From positions 186,001 through 250,000 of the forward strand of contig NZ_SRLB01000010.1 of NCBI RefSeq assembly GCF_004745635.1: a stretch of 64,000 nucleotides of DNA, in the 5' to 3' direction. Below are positions 8,971 to 16,603 of this stretch, piece after piece. The notes under the pieces are model-generated. The model was not told where the DNA came from, searched no databases, and saw only the letters and a program-made list of their open reading frames with translations. Within the stretch, counting starts at the first letter, position 1. Each line of letters opens with the position of its first letter. The DNA comes from Methylobacterium nonmethylotrophicum (GTDB taxonomy: Bacteria > Pseudomonadota > Alphaproteobacteria > Rhizobiales > Beijerinckiaceae). A program made the position numbers and the translations under genes.

Positions 8971-9402
8971 TCAAGGCTTGAACAGCTCGTCCAGGATCCG
9001 GTTGGCGAGACCGGAATACTTCAAGTCAGGCTTCGATCTCGCATCATCCGCCAAGGGAGCGGGCCTCTCGGCGGCGGCGATGTCCATCGGACCGTCATTG
9101 ACCGGCCGATCGGGTGCAGGACCGGCCCGCCTCTTCCTCACGGTCACGACCTTGACAGCATCGACCTTCGCCTTGTCACTGCGATTGCGGGTCCCGTGCT
9201 CGCGACGTCCTTCCTCGTTCGGCGCGATGCCGTCGCGATGGGCGACAGGCGCACCATTCCCGGCCGGGTCCTTCGCAGCGTCCGGCAGGGGCGGCGGCGG
9301 GCCGCCCGCCCTCGCGTCCTGGCCGCCCGGGCTGATCGTCGCGTCAGGGTTCTTCATCCCGTCAGGGTTCTTCATCCCGTCAGGGTTCTTGGGGCTCGTC
9401 AT
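8971..9402 (-). CDS. Small low-complexity protein with NPDGMK repeats
   Basis: This 143-residue, probably disordered protein opens with a hexapeptide repeat NPDGMK (two full copies plus NPD, residues 6-20). It continues through a Pro/Gly/Asp-rich stretch and a basic KVVTVRKRR segment, and ends in a short amphipathic helix (GLANRILDELF). I recognise no family. The 18-bp DNA repeat behind the hexapeptide suggests recent slippage. ATG 9402 is chosen because the repeat starts immediately after it; no upstream start has a better ribosome site. It might be a scaffold or secreted substrate of the neighbouring proteases, which is inference. Confidence 0.5.
   Translation of the reverse strand: MTSPKNPDGMKNPDGMKNPDATISPGGQDARAGGPPPPLPDAAKDPAGNGAPVAHRDGIAPNEEGRREHGTRNRSDKAKVDAVKVVTVRKRRAGPAPDRPVNDGPMDIAAAERPAPLADDARSKPDLKYSGLANRILDELFKP
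9343..9390. repeat. 18-bp tandem repeat (2.7 copies) inside a coding region
   Basis: The unit GTCAGGGTTCTTCATCCC repeats exactly at 9343-9360 and 9361-9378, followed by a 12-base partial copy. It encodes NPDGMK on the minus strand and keeps frame, so copy-number change would only lengthen or shorten the N-terminus. Confidence 0.9.
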
Positions 9403-9544
9403 GGCGTGGTCCCTGCCTTGCTGCGATTCTCGCCGCGCCGCTCGCCGCCGCACCGGTGAGCGCGTGGGCAACGGCCGGCGGACGCTTGCCCCGCGCACCA
9501 GCCGAATGCCCTGAGCCTCATTCCGCCGGTCGCGAACGACCGGT

Positions 9545-9701
9545 GCCGAAGCGGTCGGCGGTCCGGCGACGAACAGGATGCAAAACCAAGCAGTTCAGCA
9601 GCGTTGCACCCTGCAGCGCCGCCTGAGCATCATTCGCCGAAGTGGTCACCGGTTCGGCGGCGAAAATGATGCAAAAACAATAAACTAAGCAGAGTTGCGC
9701 C
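9545..9701. repeat. Imperfect tandem duplication, period 91 bp
   Basis: Two 66-base segments, 9545-9610 and 9636-9701, align without gaps and differ at about 15 positions. The similarity extends upstream into CCTGAGC-type flanks. The right copy contains the T-rich tail of the terminator below; the left copy looks like its decayed counterpart. Nothing else is coded in the 311-base gap between the genes at 9402 and 9714. Confidence 0.7.
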
Positions 9702-9713
9702 ATGCAACTCTGC
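9671..9713 (-). terminator. Rho-independent terminator after the 594-aa gene
   Basis: A perfect 10-bp stem, GCAGAGTTGC / GCAACTCTGC (9689-9713), with a 5-base loop begins right after the TAG stop of the 594-residue gene. On the minus strand it is followed by a T-rich run (TTAGTTTATTGTTTTT). It should end the three-gene transcript starting near 13.8 kb. Confidence 0.85.
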
Positions 9714-11498
9714 CTAGAGGCGGCACGCGATCGTCTCGAGCGACACGGCCTCGTGGTCCGTCATGCGGTGGGTGAGCGGCACCAGACCGTCCGGCACGTC
9801 GCCCGTCGCCTCGAAGGCGTGAAGGACGAGCGTCCTGAGGACCGCCCTCGGATTGGTCACCGGGTCGCGGGGGCCTGCAGCGCGGGCGCCCGGAACGCCG
9901 CGGTCCGCGATCGTGCAGGCGCCGGCGAAGCGCGGTGCCGCGTCGAGCCAGTGGCCCTCGGCACGCCAGTAGGCGAAGAGCTCGCTCCGGACGAGGCGGA
10001 TGGTCCTCGGACGATCGGCAGCGTGCCGCCAGGGACCGACGAGCAGCCTGGCGAGGTCGCGGATCGTCTCGTGGAACCGACGCGCCTGGGCCAGGACCCG
10101 GCCGATCTCGGTCTCGGCGGCGTCGTCCGCGGCGTTGCGGGGATGCTCGGCTTCGGAGATGAAACCGCAGAGCACGGTGCAGAGAAGGCCGTAGGCGACG
10201 GCCCGCCGCTCCGGGTCGCCCTGCCCATCCGGGTCGGTGCCGACCGTATACAGGTCGATGGCGCGGTCGATCCCGGCGAGCAGCCCGTCGACCACGATCT
10301 GGCCGGCGATCCGCTGCCGCTCGCAGTCGCATCCCATCAGGCAGTCGACGCGCTGCACCAGGTCGCCGCGGGCCTCGACGAGCCCCACGAGGCGCGAGGC
10401 CCCGTCGTCGCGGATCCCGGATCCTTGCTGGCCGATCCTCAGCAGGGCGGGACGGGCGATCACCTGCAGGCGGTGGCCCGGGCTCTGCTGGAAGGCATCG
10501 ATGAACAGGGCGAGCGTGTGGGTCAGCCGCGAGATCGCCGGCGACCCGCGATCGACGTCGCCCGCCGCTTCCGCGACGCGCGTGAGGTGGGCCAGGGGAA
10601 CCGCGGCGGCGGCGCTGAGCACGCGCATCCCCCGCCCCGTGCCGTTGGCGGCGTAGTCGATCAGGTCGTCGAGGGTTCGCGCCATGATGGTCTCGTCGAG
10701 ATAGGCGAGAAGCTCCGCGTTCCCCCCCTCGCGCAGCCGGTGCAGCAGCGTGCGCAGGCCGTAGACGCCGCGGGGAAAATCGTCGCCGGCGCCGTCGGCC
10801 GTGCCGTTGAGGGTGCGCAGGGCGATCACGATCGCGTCGCGGCGGGCCTGCAGCTCGCCGACCGGGGCCGTCAGGACGATCTGCCCGCCGGCGATCCCGA
10901 GCTCCGCCAGGGCCTCGCCGGAGGCGACCAGGATGAGGGCCGCCGCCGTGTCGATGCCCTGGGCGAGGCGCCGGTAGGCGGGATTGGCGGCCGGGTTGGA
11001 GGCGCCCGCGAGCCTGACCATGCGGGCGTAGTCGCAGAGCTGGCGGCGGACCGCGAGGGCGCGGTCGCGCGCGCGCGGGTCGAGCGCCATCTGGGCGGCG
11101 TTGCGGCCGTTGACCAGGAGCGTGCGGATCGCCTGCCCCCAGCCCTCGATCTCGGCATCCACCTCCCGCAGCTGGTTGTCGGTGGCGAGGGCCCGCAGGT
11201 CGGTCTCGATCGCGTCCCGGGCCCGGTCGAACTCGCTCGCGGCCATTCCGGCCACCGGCACGGCGACAGGCCTGGGATAGAGGTCGGCCAGTCCGGACGG
11301 GAGCCCGCTCGCCTCGCGGTCGAGCGCCGCGGCCTGATCCGGGAAGAGCCGCCGCAGGCCCTCGATGACCTCGCGCGGGTCGTGCGGGTTGCTGATGCGC
11401 AGGCGCTGGCGGAGGATGTTCTCGGCCTTGACGGCCGCCGAGCTGCGATCGGCCTCGGCGAGGGCGGAGATCGTGTCGTAGGTCATGACGGTCCTCAT
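9714..11498 (-). CDS. Hypothetical protein, 594 aa, helical
   Basis: This large, almost entirely helical protein belongs to no family I recognise. It is rich in Ala, Arg, Leu and Asp, has no signal peptide and shows no nucleotide-binding loop or obvious catalytic motif. One cysteine cluster (CLMGCDCERQR) lies near residue 390. ATG 11498 overlaps the stop of the metallopeptidase gene (ATGA), so the two are translationally coupled. A strong terminator follows immediately. Tight coupling suggests a partner or regulator of the peptidase, but that is inference from context. Confidence 0.6.
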   Translation of the reverse strand: MRTVMTYDTISALAEADRSSAAVKAENILRQRLRISNPHDPREVIEGLRRLFPDQAAALDREASGLPSGLADLYPRPVAVPVAGMAASEFDRARDAIETDLRALATDNQLREVDAEIEGWGQAIRTLLVNGRNAAQMALDPRARDRALAVRRQLCDYARMVRLAGASNPAANPAYRRLAQGIDTAAALILVASGEALAELGIAGGQIVLTAPVGELQARRDAIVIALRTLNGTADGAGDDFPRGVYGLRTLLHRLREGGNAELLAYLDETIMARTLDDLIDYAANGTGRGMRVLSAAAAVPLAHLTRVAEAAGDVDRGSPAISRLTHTLALFIDAFQQSPGHRLQVIARPALLRIGQQGSGIRDDGASRLVGLVEARGDLVQRVDCLMGCDCERQRIAGQIVVDGLLAGIDRAIDLYTVGTDPDGQGDPERRAVAYGLLCTVLCGFISEAEHPRNAADDAAETEIGRVLAQARRFHETIRDLARLLVGPWRHAADRPRTIRLVRSELFAYWRAEGHWLDAAPRFAGACTIADRGVPGARAAGPRDPVTNPRAVLRTLVLHAFEATGDVPDGLVPLTHRMTDHEAVSLETIACRL

Positions 11499-12820
11499 GC
11501 GGCTCTACGGGACGCCGGCGCCGGCGCGCGCGGAGCCGATACGGTCGGCGTGGGGAGAATCCTTGCCGGGGCGGAGGCCTTCGCGCGGGTGAGGTGCGCG
11601 ATGATCTGCTGCGAGGCGGTGATGATGTCGGCGCCGCCCGTGAAGGCGTAGCGGCAGGCGCTCACGAGGAAGCGCGGCGGCAGCCCGGTCGGCACGCTCC
11701 CGGCGACGAGCGTCCGGCCGCCCGCCTCGATGGCGGCCTGGTCGGCGGCCGTGAAGGGGATGATCCGCGCCAGCGACCGCTCGCTCAGGCTCCGGCGCGG
11801 CTGGTACAGGATCTCGTCGACGAGGGCCGGGATGGCGCGGGGCGCCGCGTCGAGGAGCACGGGCGGGATCCGGTGGCCGCGCCGCGGATCGTAGAGCCCG
11901 CGCCAGACGGCATCGAGGGCGCCGGCCTCCCGGGCAAAGCCCATGCTGCGCATCGCCTCGACCAGGATCAGGCCCCGCAGGAGGCCCGTGGGGTGGGCGC
12001 CGCCCGGGCGGTAGGTCATGACCTTGTCCTCCGGGTGGGCCAGGAACTCCGCCATGCCCCAGCCGACCGCCGGCCCGCCGAGCAGGAGCGCCGCGAGATC
12101 GGCGAAGATCTCCTTGTGCCAGCGCCCGAACACGCTGATGGCGCGGGCCGGCAGGTCCTCCGTGACCAGGCGCTCCAGGAGCGCGTGGCGGTTCTCCTCC
12201 CACAGGCCGAGATCCGCCTGGAGGTTGTGGGCGACCTCGTGCAGGAAGGTGGCCTGCCAGGGCTTCTCGCGGTCCCAGGGCACCCGGATCAGCGGGAAGG
12301 GATTGCGCTCGCCCATCAGGCGGCCCAGCGTCACGCCGCGGCGCATCGTCATCGGCGAGTAGCCGTGCTCCAGATAGGTGAGGGGGGCGAGCAGCGGCCC
12401 GGGGAAGATCCGCGGCGCGGCCTTGCGCACCGCCGCGTAGCAATCCGCCGCGATGGCGTCGTGGGCGGCCAGGGCCGGCGCGAAGGCGCTTCCGCGCTGG
12501 GCGAAGACCTCGAAGAACATCCCGAAGCAGCGCCGGGCCCGGTCGATCTCCCGCTCGACCATGGCGAGGGCGAGGAGCCGGTCGGACGGGGTCGCCCGGG
12601 ACCCGATCCGGTCGAGCTCCTCCAGGCGCTGGCGGATGACCGCGTCGATGCTGGCGAGGCGGCGGTTCGCCGCCTCGAAATGGGCCCGGCTCGGCGCGTG
12701 GCGCAGGTCCTGCGGGCGCAGGCCGACGGTGGCGGGGTTCAGGGCCGTCAGCCGGTGCGCCCGGCTCTTCAGGGTCCGGGCCTTCGCGGCGAGGAAGCGG
12801 TGCAGCGGATGCGCGGCCAT
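11495..12820 (-). CDS. Putative zinc metallopeptidase (HExxH ... E)
   Basis: This 441-residue protein carries a clear zincin motif, FLHEVAHNLQ, with H194, E195 and H198. A likely third ligand is E237 in HKEIFADLAALLLGG, the ExxxD arrangement of gluzincin peptidases. The first 130 residues are helical and basic. There is no signal peptide. GGAGGTCC immediately precedes ATG 12820, which is why the longer in-frame start at 12853 is rejected. The gene sits between the acidic-headed 310-residue protein and the 594-residue protein in one transcript, so one of them may be its substrate. The substrate is otherwise unknown. Confidence 0.7.
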   Translation of the reverse strand: MAAHPLHRFLAAKARTLKSRAHRLTALNPATVGLRPQDLRHAPSRAHFEAANRRLASIDAVIRQRLEELDRIGSRATPSDRLLALAMVEREIDRARRCFGMFFEVFAQRGSAFAPALAAHDAIAADCYAAVRKAAPRIFPGPLLAPLTYLEHGYSPMTMRRGVTLGRLMGERNPFPLIRVPWDREKPWQATFLHEVAHNLQADLGLWEENRHALLERLVTEDLPARAISVFGRWHKEIFADLAALLLGGPAVGWGMAEFLAHPEDKVMTYRPGGAHPTGLLRGLILVEAMRSMGFAREAGALDAVWRGLYDPRRGHRIPPVLLDAAPRAIPALVDEILYQPRRSLSERSLARIIPFTAADQAAIEAGGRTLVAGSVPTGLPPRFLVSACRYAFTGGADIITASQQIIAHLTRAKASAPARILPTPTVSAPRAPAPASRRAA

Positions 12821-12868
12821 GCGGACCTCCCCAGGCGGACCTCCCGGCGCCAACCGATCCTTGCGGAT

Positions 12869-13801
12869 TCACCCGATCACGATGCGGATCTCGCCCGGCC
12901 CCGACACGCGCAGCGTCCGGCTGCTGCCGGGCCCGCCGACGCCGCGATGGCCCGCGCCGGGCTGGCCGCCGCCGGCGATCAGGCGCCGCAGCAGGCGCTG
13001 GCCGTGCGGCGAGGGCTGGGCGAGCCGGCGCAGGAGCGCGGGGTTCTGCGAGACCTTCGCGGCCGTGCTGGCGACGACGCGGGGCCGGAGCGCGGCCGGC
13101 GTGCCCTTCGACACGGTGGTGCGCAGGACGCTGCGGGCCACCTTCGGCAGGGCGCGCACGGCGGAGGGACCGCCCTGGCGCACGAGGGCCTGGGCGGCGC
13201 GGTTCATCGTGCGCACCGCCTGGCGCCGCTGATGGCCCGAGAGCTGGGTGCCGCTCTGCTTCATCACGGCGCGGGCGGCGAGGCCGGCGACGACCGGCAG
13301 TGCCCGGCGGTCGCGGGCGGCGAGCTCGGCCACGGCCTCCAGGGCCTCCTCCTCGGACGCGCCCTCGGCGCGCAGCTTGCCGATCAGCCGGGCGGCGGTG
13401 GCGGCGGCCTGCGCGGCCGGATGCGGGATCACGCTCAGGACCGGGGCGGCGGCGCGGGCGATCTTGCCCACCACCGGCAGGGCGCGGCGGATGCCGCTGA
13501 CGATCTTGCCGAAGAACTCGTCCTCCTCCTCGGCCGAGAGCGCGGCGGCCATCACCTCCTCGAGGGCGTCGCCCTCCTCCAGGGAGTCGGTCTCGGACTC
13601 GTAGCCGTCCATCCCGTCGAAGCCGTCCTCCTCCTCGCCCCAATCGGCCTCGGCGCCGTCGAAGCCGTCCTCCTGCTCGCCCTCGGCGGCGTCGCTGCCC
13701 AGGAGGTCGGCGGAATCGGCGTCGTCCGCGTAGATCTCGGCGGCGCCCTCGGCTTCCTGGTAAGCGAGATCCTCGAGAAGCTCGCGCTCGTTGATCGCCA
13801 T
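12869..13801 (-). CDS. Orphan protein with acidic N-terminus and cationic hydrophobic helical C-terminus
   Basis: This 310-residue protein has a strong charge split. Residues 1-95 are extremely acidic (runs such as EGEQEDGFDG, WGEEEDGFDG, SAEEEDEFF). From about residue 97 the protein is Ala/Arg/Val-rich, cationic and helical (GIRRALPVVGKIARAAAPVL, then AVRALPKVARSVLR), ending in a Gly/Pro-rich tail and a strand RTLRVSGPGEIRIVIG. I recognise no family. The layout resembles a precursor in which an acidic pro-region masks a membrane-active cationic region, and a metallopeptidase gene follows directly. GGAGG precedes ATG 13801. The precursor idea is inference. Confidence 0.6.
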   Translation of the reverse strand: MAINERELLEDLAYQEAEGAAEIYADDADSADLLGSDAAEGEQEDGFDGAEADWGEEEDGFDGMDGYESETDSLEEGDALEEVMAAALSAEEEDEFFGKIVSGIRRALPVVGKIARAAAPVLSVIPHPAAQAAATAARLIGKLRAEGASEEEALEAVAELAARDRRALPVVAGLAARAVMKQSGTQLSGHQRRQAVRTMNRAAQALVRQGGPSAVRALPKVARSVLRTTVSKGTPAALRPRVVASTAAKVSQNPALLRRLAQPSPHGQRLLRRLIAGGGQPGAGHRGVGGPGSSRTLRVSGPGEIRIVIG

Positions 13802-14077
13802 AGCGTGTCCTCCGTCCAAAGGCGGCATCGCCGGTCGTCCGGCCAGGTTGCGGTCCGCCGGCTCAGAATCGTCCAGGGTCGCCGATCTCCAGGCACCTTC
13901 AGGCCGTGATGAGACCAAGAAACCGGCCGCCCCGACAGACGCCTGTTCTTCGTAGAGAGGATCGTCTGGCCCGATCACCGTAGCTCGAACCAGCTCATTC
14001 GTTCGGACGACGCCCGGGCGAACGGTTGGATCGCGGGAGGAGGGGACCTCGCCGTCGCCGGCCCCCGGTCGGGCGCC
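13802..14077. other. Intergenic stretch, promoter region of the minus-strand three-gene unit
   Basis: These 276 bases between the DUF427 gene and the acidic-headed protein hold no credible gene. They must contain the promoter for the 13.8-9.7 kb transcript. No operator or repeat was recognised. Confidence 0.4.
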
Positions 14078-14581
14078 TCACCAGCCCATCGTCCCGGCCT
14101 CGCCCTTGAACGGGCCGACGACGCGGGACGTGATCCAGCCGCCGTAGAAGCCGCCCGGCTGCGGGGTGACGCGCTCCTCGCCGACGAAGCACGCCTCCAT
14201 CGGTCCGGCATAGAACGCGACGTGATCGGCGAGCGGGGCGAAGGCCGCGCTCGGCCGCGGATAGGCCCAGGCCACGCGCGCGGCCCGCCGCCGGGGCCCG
14301 ACCACGTCGAAATAAACGGCGCGCCCCTTCCACTCGCACAAGGAGCCGCCGCCGGCCGGGACGAGCGCGCCGGGCAGGATGTCCTGCGGCGGCAGGTAGT
14401 AGGTCGGCGGATGGGACGTCTCCAGCACCCGCCATCCCCGCACGGTGTCGGCGATGGTGACGCCGTCGAAGACGACGCGCAGGCGCTCGGGCACCGGCTC
14501 GAGGCGCGGCGGGCGCGGATAGTCCCAGACGCTCTCCTGGCCGGGGCCGGGCGGAATCGGATCGGGTCGGTTATGCGGCAT
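14078..14581 (-). CDS. DUF427 domain protein
   Basis: This 167-residue protein matches the DUF427 family, with SVWDYPRPPRLEPV near residues 17-30, TYYLPPQDI, a central LCEWKGRAVYFDV strand pair and AWAYPRPSAAF. DUF427 proteins are small beta-rich cytoplasmic proteins of unknown activity, common in proteobacteria and actinobacteria. ATG 14581 has GGAG 9 bp upstream, whereas the GTG six bases earlier does not fit. The C-terminus (GGWITSRVVGPFKGEAGTMGW) suits the family. It is separated from the unknown genes by 276 bp and may not belong to that unit. Confidence 0.8.
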   Translation of the reverse strand: MPHNRPDPIPPGPGQESVWDYPRPPRLEPVPERLRVVFDGVTIADTVRGWRVLETSHPPTYYLPPQDILPGALVPAGGGSLCEWKGRAVYFDVVGPRRRAARVAWAYPRPSAAFAPLADHVAFYAGPMEACFVGEERVTPQPGGFYGGWITSRVVGPFKGEAGTMGW

Positions 14582-14793
14582 CGTCACGCTCCTGCCTCAT
14601 CTTCCGGGATAGCTGGGCCGCCGCACCCGGGTCACCCGACCGGCCGGCGGCGAAGAGGTCCAGTCTCGCATGGCGGGCGACCGCCCTTGCAAGCTGAGCC
14701 GTATGACGGCAGGGTCCGCCCGGCAGAGACGTTCGGCGGCTGCAGGACCGGGACATCTTCCATCGGGCAACGGGATACGGGACTTCGAGAACC

Positions 14794-15501
14794 ATGATCT
14801 GGGACAGCGGGCGCGCCGGGGCCGGCGCGGGACATGAAGACGCGTCGCGAGGGGCGTCCGGGCTCCTTCATCGCCGGTCGTTCCTGCTCGGCTCGGCCGC
14901 GGGCCTGGGCGCGCTCGGCCTCGGCGGCTGCGCGACGTCGGACGGGATGAGCCTCGCCGAGGCCTCGGCGCTCTACGGGCCGGTGCCCACGGAGAAGTTC
15001 CCAATCCCGGCCGTCGACGTCAGCAAGGTCGATCCGAAATACTACCGCCGCACGGTCCGCTACGACACCAAGGAAGCTCCCGGCACGATCGTCGTCGATC
15101 CCAAGAACTACTACGTCTACCGGATCGAGGAGGGCGGGACGGCGACCCGCTACGGCGCCAATGTCGGCCGCGACGGGTTCCGCTGGAGCGGCGACGCCTA
15201 TGTCGGGCGCAAGAGCGAGTGGGCGACCTGGACCCCGCCCAAGGAGATGATCCGGCGCCAGCCCGAGACGGCGAAATACGCCCGCGGCATGCCGGGTGGC
15301 CTCGACAACCCGCTCGGCGCCCGTACGCTCCACCTGTACCAGAACGGCGCCTACACGCTCTACACGATCTACGCCAGCAGCGATGCGGAATCGATCGGCA
15401 GCGGCATCACCAGCGGCTGCGTCGGCCTGCTCAGCCAGGACATGATCCACCTCTACGACCGCACCCCGGTGAAGACCAAGGTGGTCGTCCTGCCGGCCTG
15501 A
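14794..15501 (+). CDS. L,D-transpeptidase-like (YkuD) lipoprotein
   Basis: This 235-residue exported protein has a twin-arginine leader (HRRSFLLGSAAGLGALGL) ending in lipobox LGGC, with C46 the likely lipidated residue. The mature part is an ErfK/YbiS/YkuD domain (about 95-233). Catalytic C209 sits in SIGSGITSGCVGLLSQD, with the upstream conserved strand ARTLHLYQNG. Such enzymes form 3-3 peptidoglycan crosslinks or attach proteins to the wall. It diverges from the DUF427 gene and converges with a 31-residue gene across a long palindrome. ATG 14794 is assumed; the ribosome site is weak. Confidence 0.85.
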   Translation: MIWDSGRAGAGAGHEDASRGASGLLHRRSFLLGSAAGLGALGLGGCATSDGMSLAEASALYGPVPTEKFPIPAVDVSKVDPKYYRRTVRYDTKEAPGTIVVDPKNYYVYRIEEGGTATRYGANVGRDGFRWSGDAYVGRKSEWATWTPPKEMIRRQPETAKYARGMPGGLDNPLGARTLHLYQNGAYTLYTIYASSDAESIGSGITSGCVGLLSQDMIHLYDRTPVKTKVVVLPA

Positions 15502-15645
15502 GCGTCGTCCCGCCGGCAGGGTCGGCGGGTGCCGAGGCGGTCGCGGGTGTCCAATACCGCCGCGCCTTCGAACGGGCTCGTTCGCAGGCGCGGGCTGAGC
15601 CCGAACGGGGTCCCGCCGGCAGGCGCCGGGCGCTGATGCGCCGAA

Positions 15646-15677
15646 CGCCGTCGCATCGATGCATCGATGCGACGGCG
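15646..15677. repeat. 32-bp perfect palindrome between convergent genes
   Basis: Bases 15646-15677 read identically on both strands over all 32 positions, centred on ATCGATGCATCGAT. It lies in the 291-bp gap between the convergent transpeptidase gene and the 31-residue gene. There is no T-tract on either side, so a classical terminator is not clear. It could form a cruciform or bind a dimeric protein. The rest of the gap shows nothing. Confidence 0.9.
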
Positions 15678-15792
15678 CCAGGGTCTAACGCGACCGCAGG
15701 GGCCTGCGGGGCGAATGCCGGCCCACCCGCGAACAGACCCGCACGGCAGTGCCGCGCGGGCCCTGGTTCTCTCGCCGCAGAGCGGCCGTTCC

Positions 15793-15888
15793 TCAATACG
15801 GCTTCGGCTTCGCCAGCTGGCCGCGGCTGGAGACGACCGCCACCGCGATCCACGGACAGACGAAGACCAGGAAGAACAACAAGCCCAT
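15793..15888 (-). CDS. 31-aa single-span membrane peptide
   Basis: A short frame reads MGLLFFLVFVCPWIAVAVVS and then a polar tail SRGQLAKPKPY. Nearly the whole peptide is one hydrophobic helix. GGGAGG lies 7 bp before the ATG, a strong ribosome site. It is downstream of, and on the same strand as, the PsiE-family gene 106 bp away. I recognise no family. Coding is supported by the ribosome site and clean helix-plus-tail design, but the size makes it uncertain. Confidence 0.5.
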   Translation of the reverse strand: MGLLFFLVFVCPWIAVAVVSSRGQLAKPKPY

Positions 15889-15994
15889 CACGAACCTCCC
15901 TTCGTTGCTTCACGAGTACATCCGATAATGCCGGGCGGCCGGTGCCGGTTGCAGGCGTCGCCTGCGCGGCCGGCGGGGCGGTCGCCGCGGCGCC

Positions 15995-16537
15995 CTACTC
16001 GACGCCCGCGGGGGTGTCGTCGTCCCGGGCGCGGTGGAGCAGGAAGATCGACACCACCATGACCAGGATCAGTCCGGCGAGGACGCCGAGTTCGATCATC
16101 GAGGCGCGAAACAGCGCCTCCTTCTGCGGCGTCCAGTCGGCGGCGTGCATCGCCTCGGCGGTCTGGAGCGTCAGGACGAGGACGCGCCGGATCGAGGCGA
16201 TCAGCCCGACGATCAGGAACGGCTCGCAGGTCAGTCGTCCCGAGCGCATCGACACCCGGACCGTGTGCAGGATCTCGACCAGCATCAGCAGGAAGAGCAG
16301 CCGGTCGACCACGTCGAGGAGCTGCGAGGCGCCGCCGACCGACAGGATCGCCTTGCCGGTCATGCCGGCGGCATCGACGAGGGCCATCACGGCCGTGATC
16401 GCCAGGAGCACCCCGAGGGCGGCGTAGATCGCGTGCTCGGTGTGCAGGAAGACGAAGGCGGAGAGCCGCGTCAGGCGGCCCCCCTCCTCGTCGGAAACGT
16501 CCTTCCGGGCATCGCTCCTCTGAGCATCCTGGGCCAT
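15995..16537 (-). CDS. PsiE-family (phosphate-starvation-inducible) membrane protein
   Basis: This 180-residue inner-membrane protein has four predicted spans (about residues 34-55, 78-96, 108-124 and 150-168). Its layout fits the PsiE family: an early EHAIYAALGVLLAI helix, a VDRLLFLLMLVEILHTVR segment and a late helix followed by a charged tail. PsiE is induced by phosphate starvation in E. coli, but its biochemical role is unknown. GGGAG precedes ATG 16537. It lies 66 bp from crtC on the same strand but is not a photosynthesis gene, so it marks the left border of the cluster. Confidence 0.75.
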   Translation of the reverse strand: MAQDAQRSDARKDVSDEEGGRLTRLSAFVFLHTEHAIYAALGVLLAITAVMALVDAAGMTGKAILSVGGASQLLDVVDRLLFLLMLVEILHTVRVSMRSGRLTCEPFLIVGLIASIRRVLVLTLQTAEAMHAADWTPQKEALFRASMIELGVLAGLILVMVVSIFLLHRARDDDTPAGVE

Positions 16538-16603
16538 GACTGCTCCCGGGCCGGCGTCGCGGGCCTGTGCGTGGGGTGGGACCTTGCGTCGTGCCGGACG
16601 CCC

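Noticed and set aside
9518..9703. A 61-residue minus-strand frame beginning MAQLCLVYCFC
   Set aside because: It begins inside the terminator hairpin of the 594-aa gene and crosses the tandem duplication, so it is not a credible gene.
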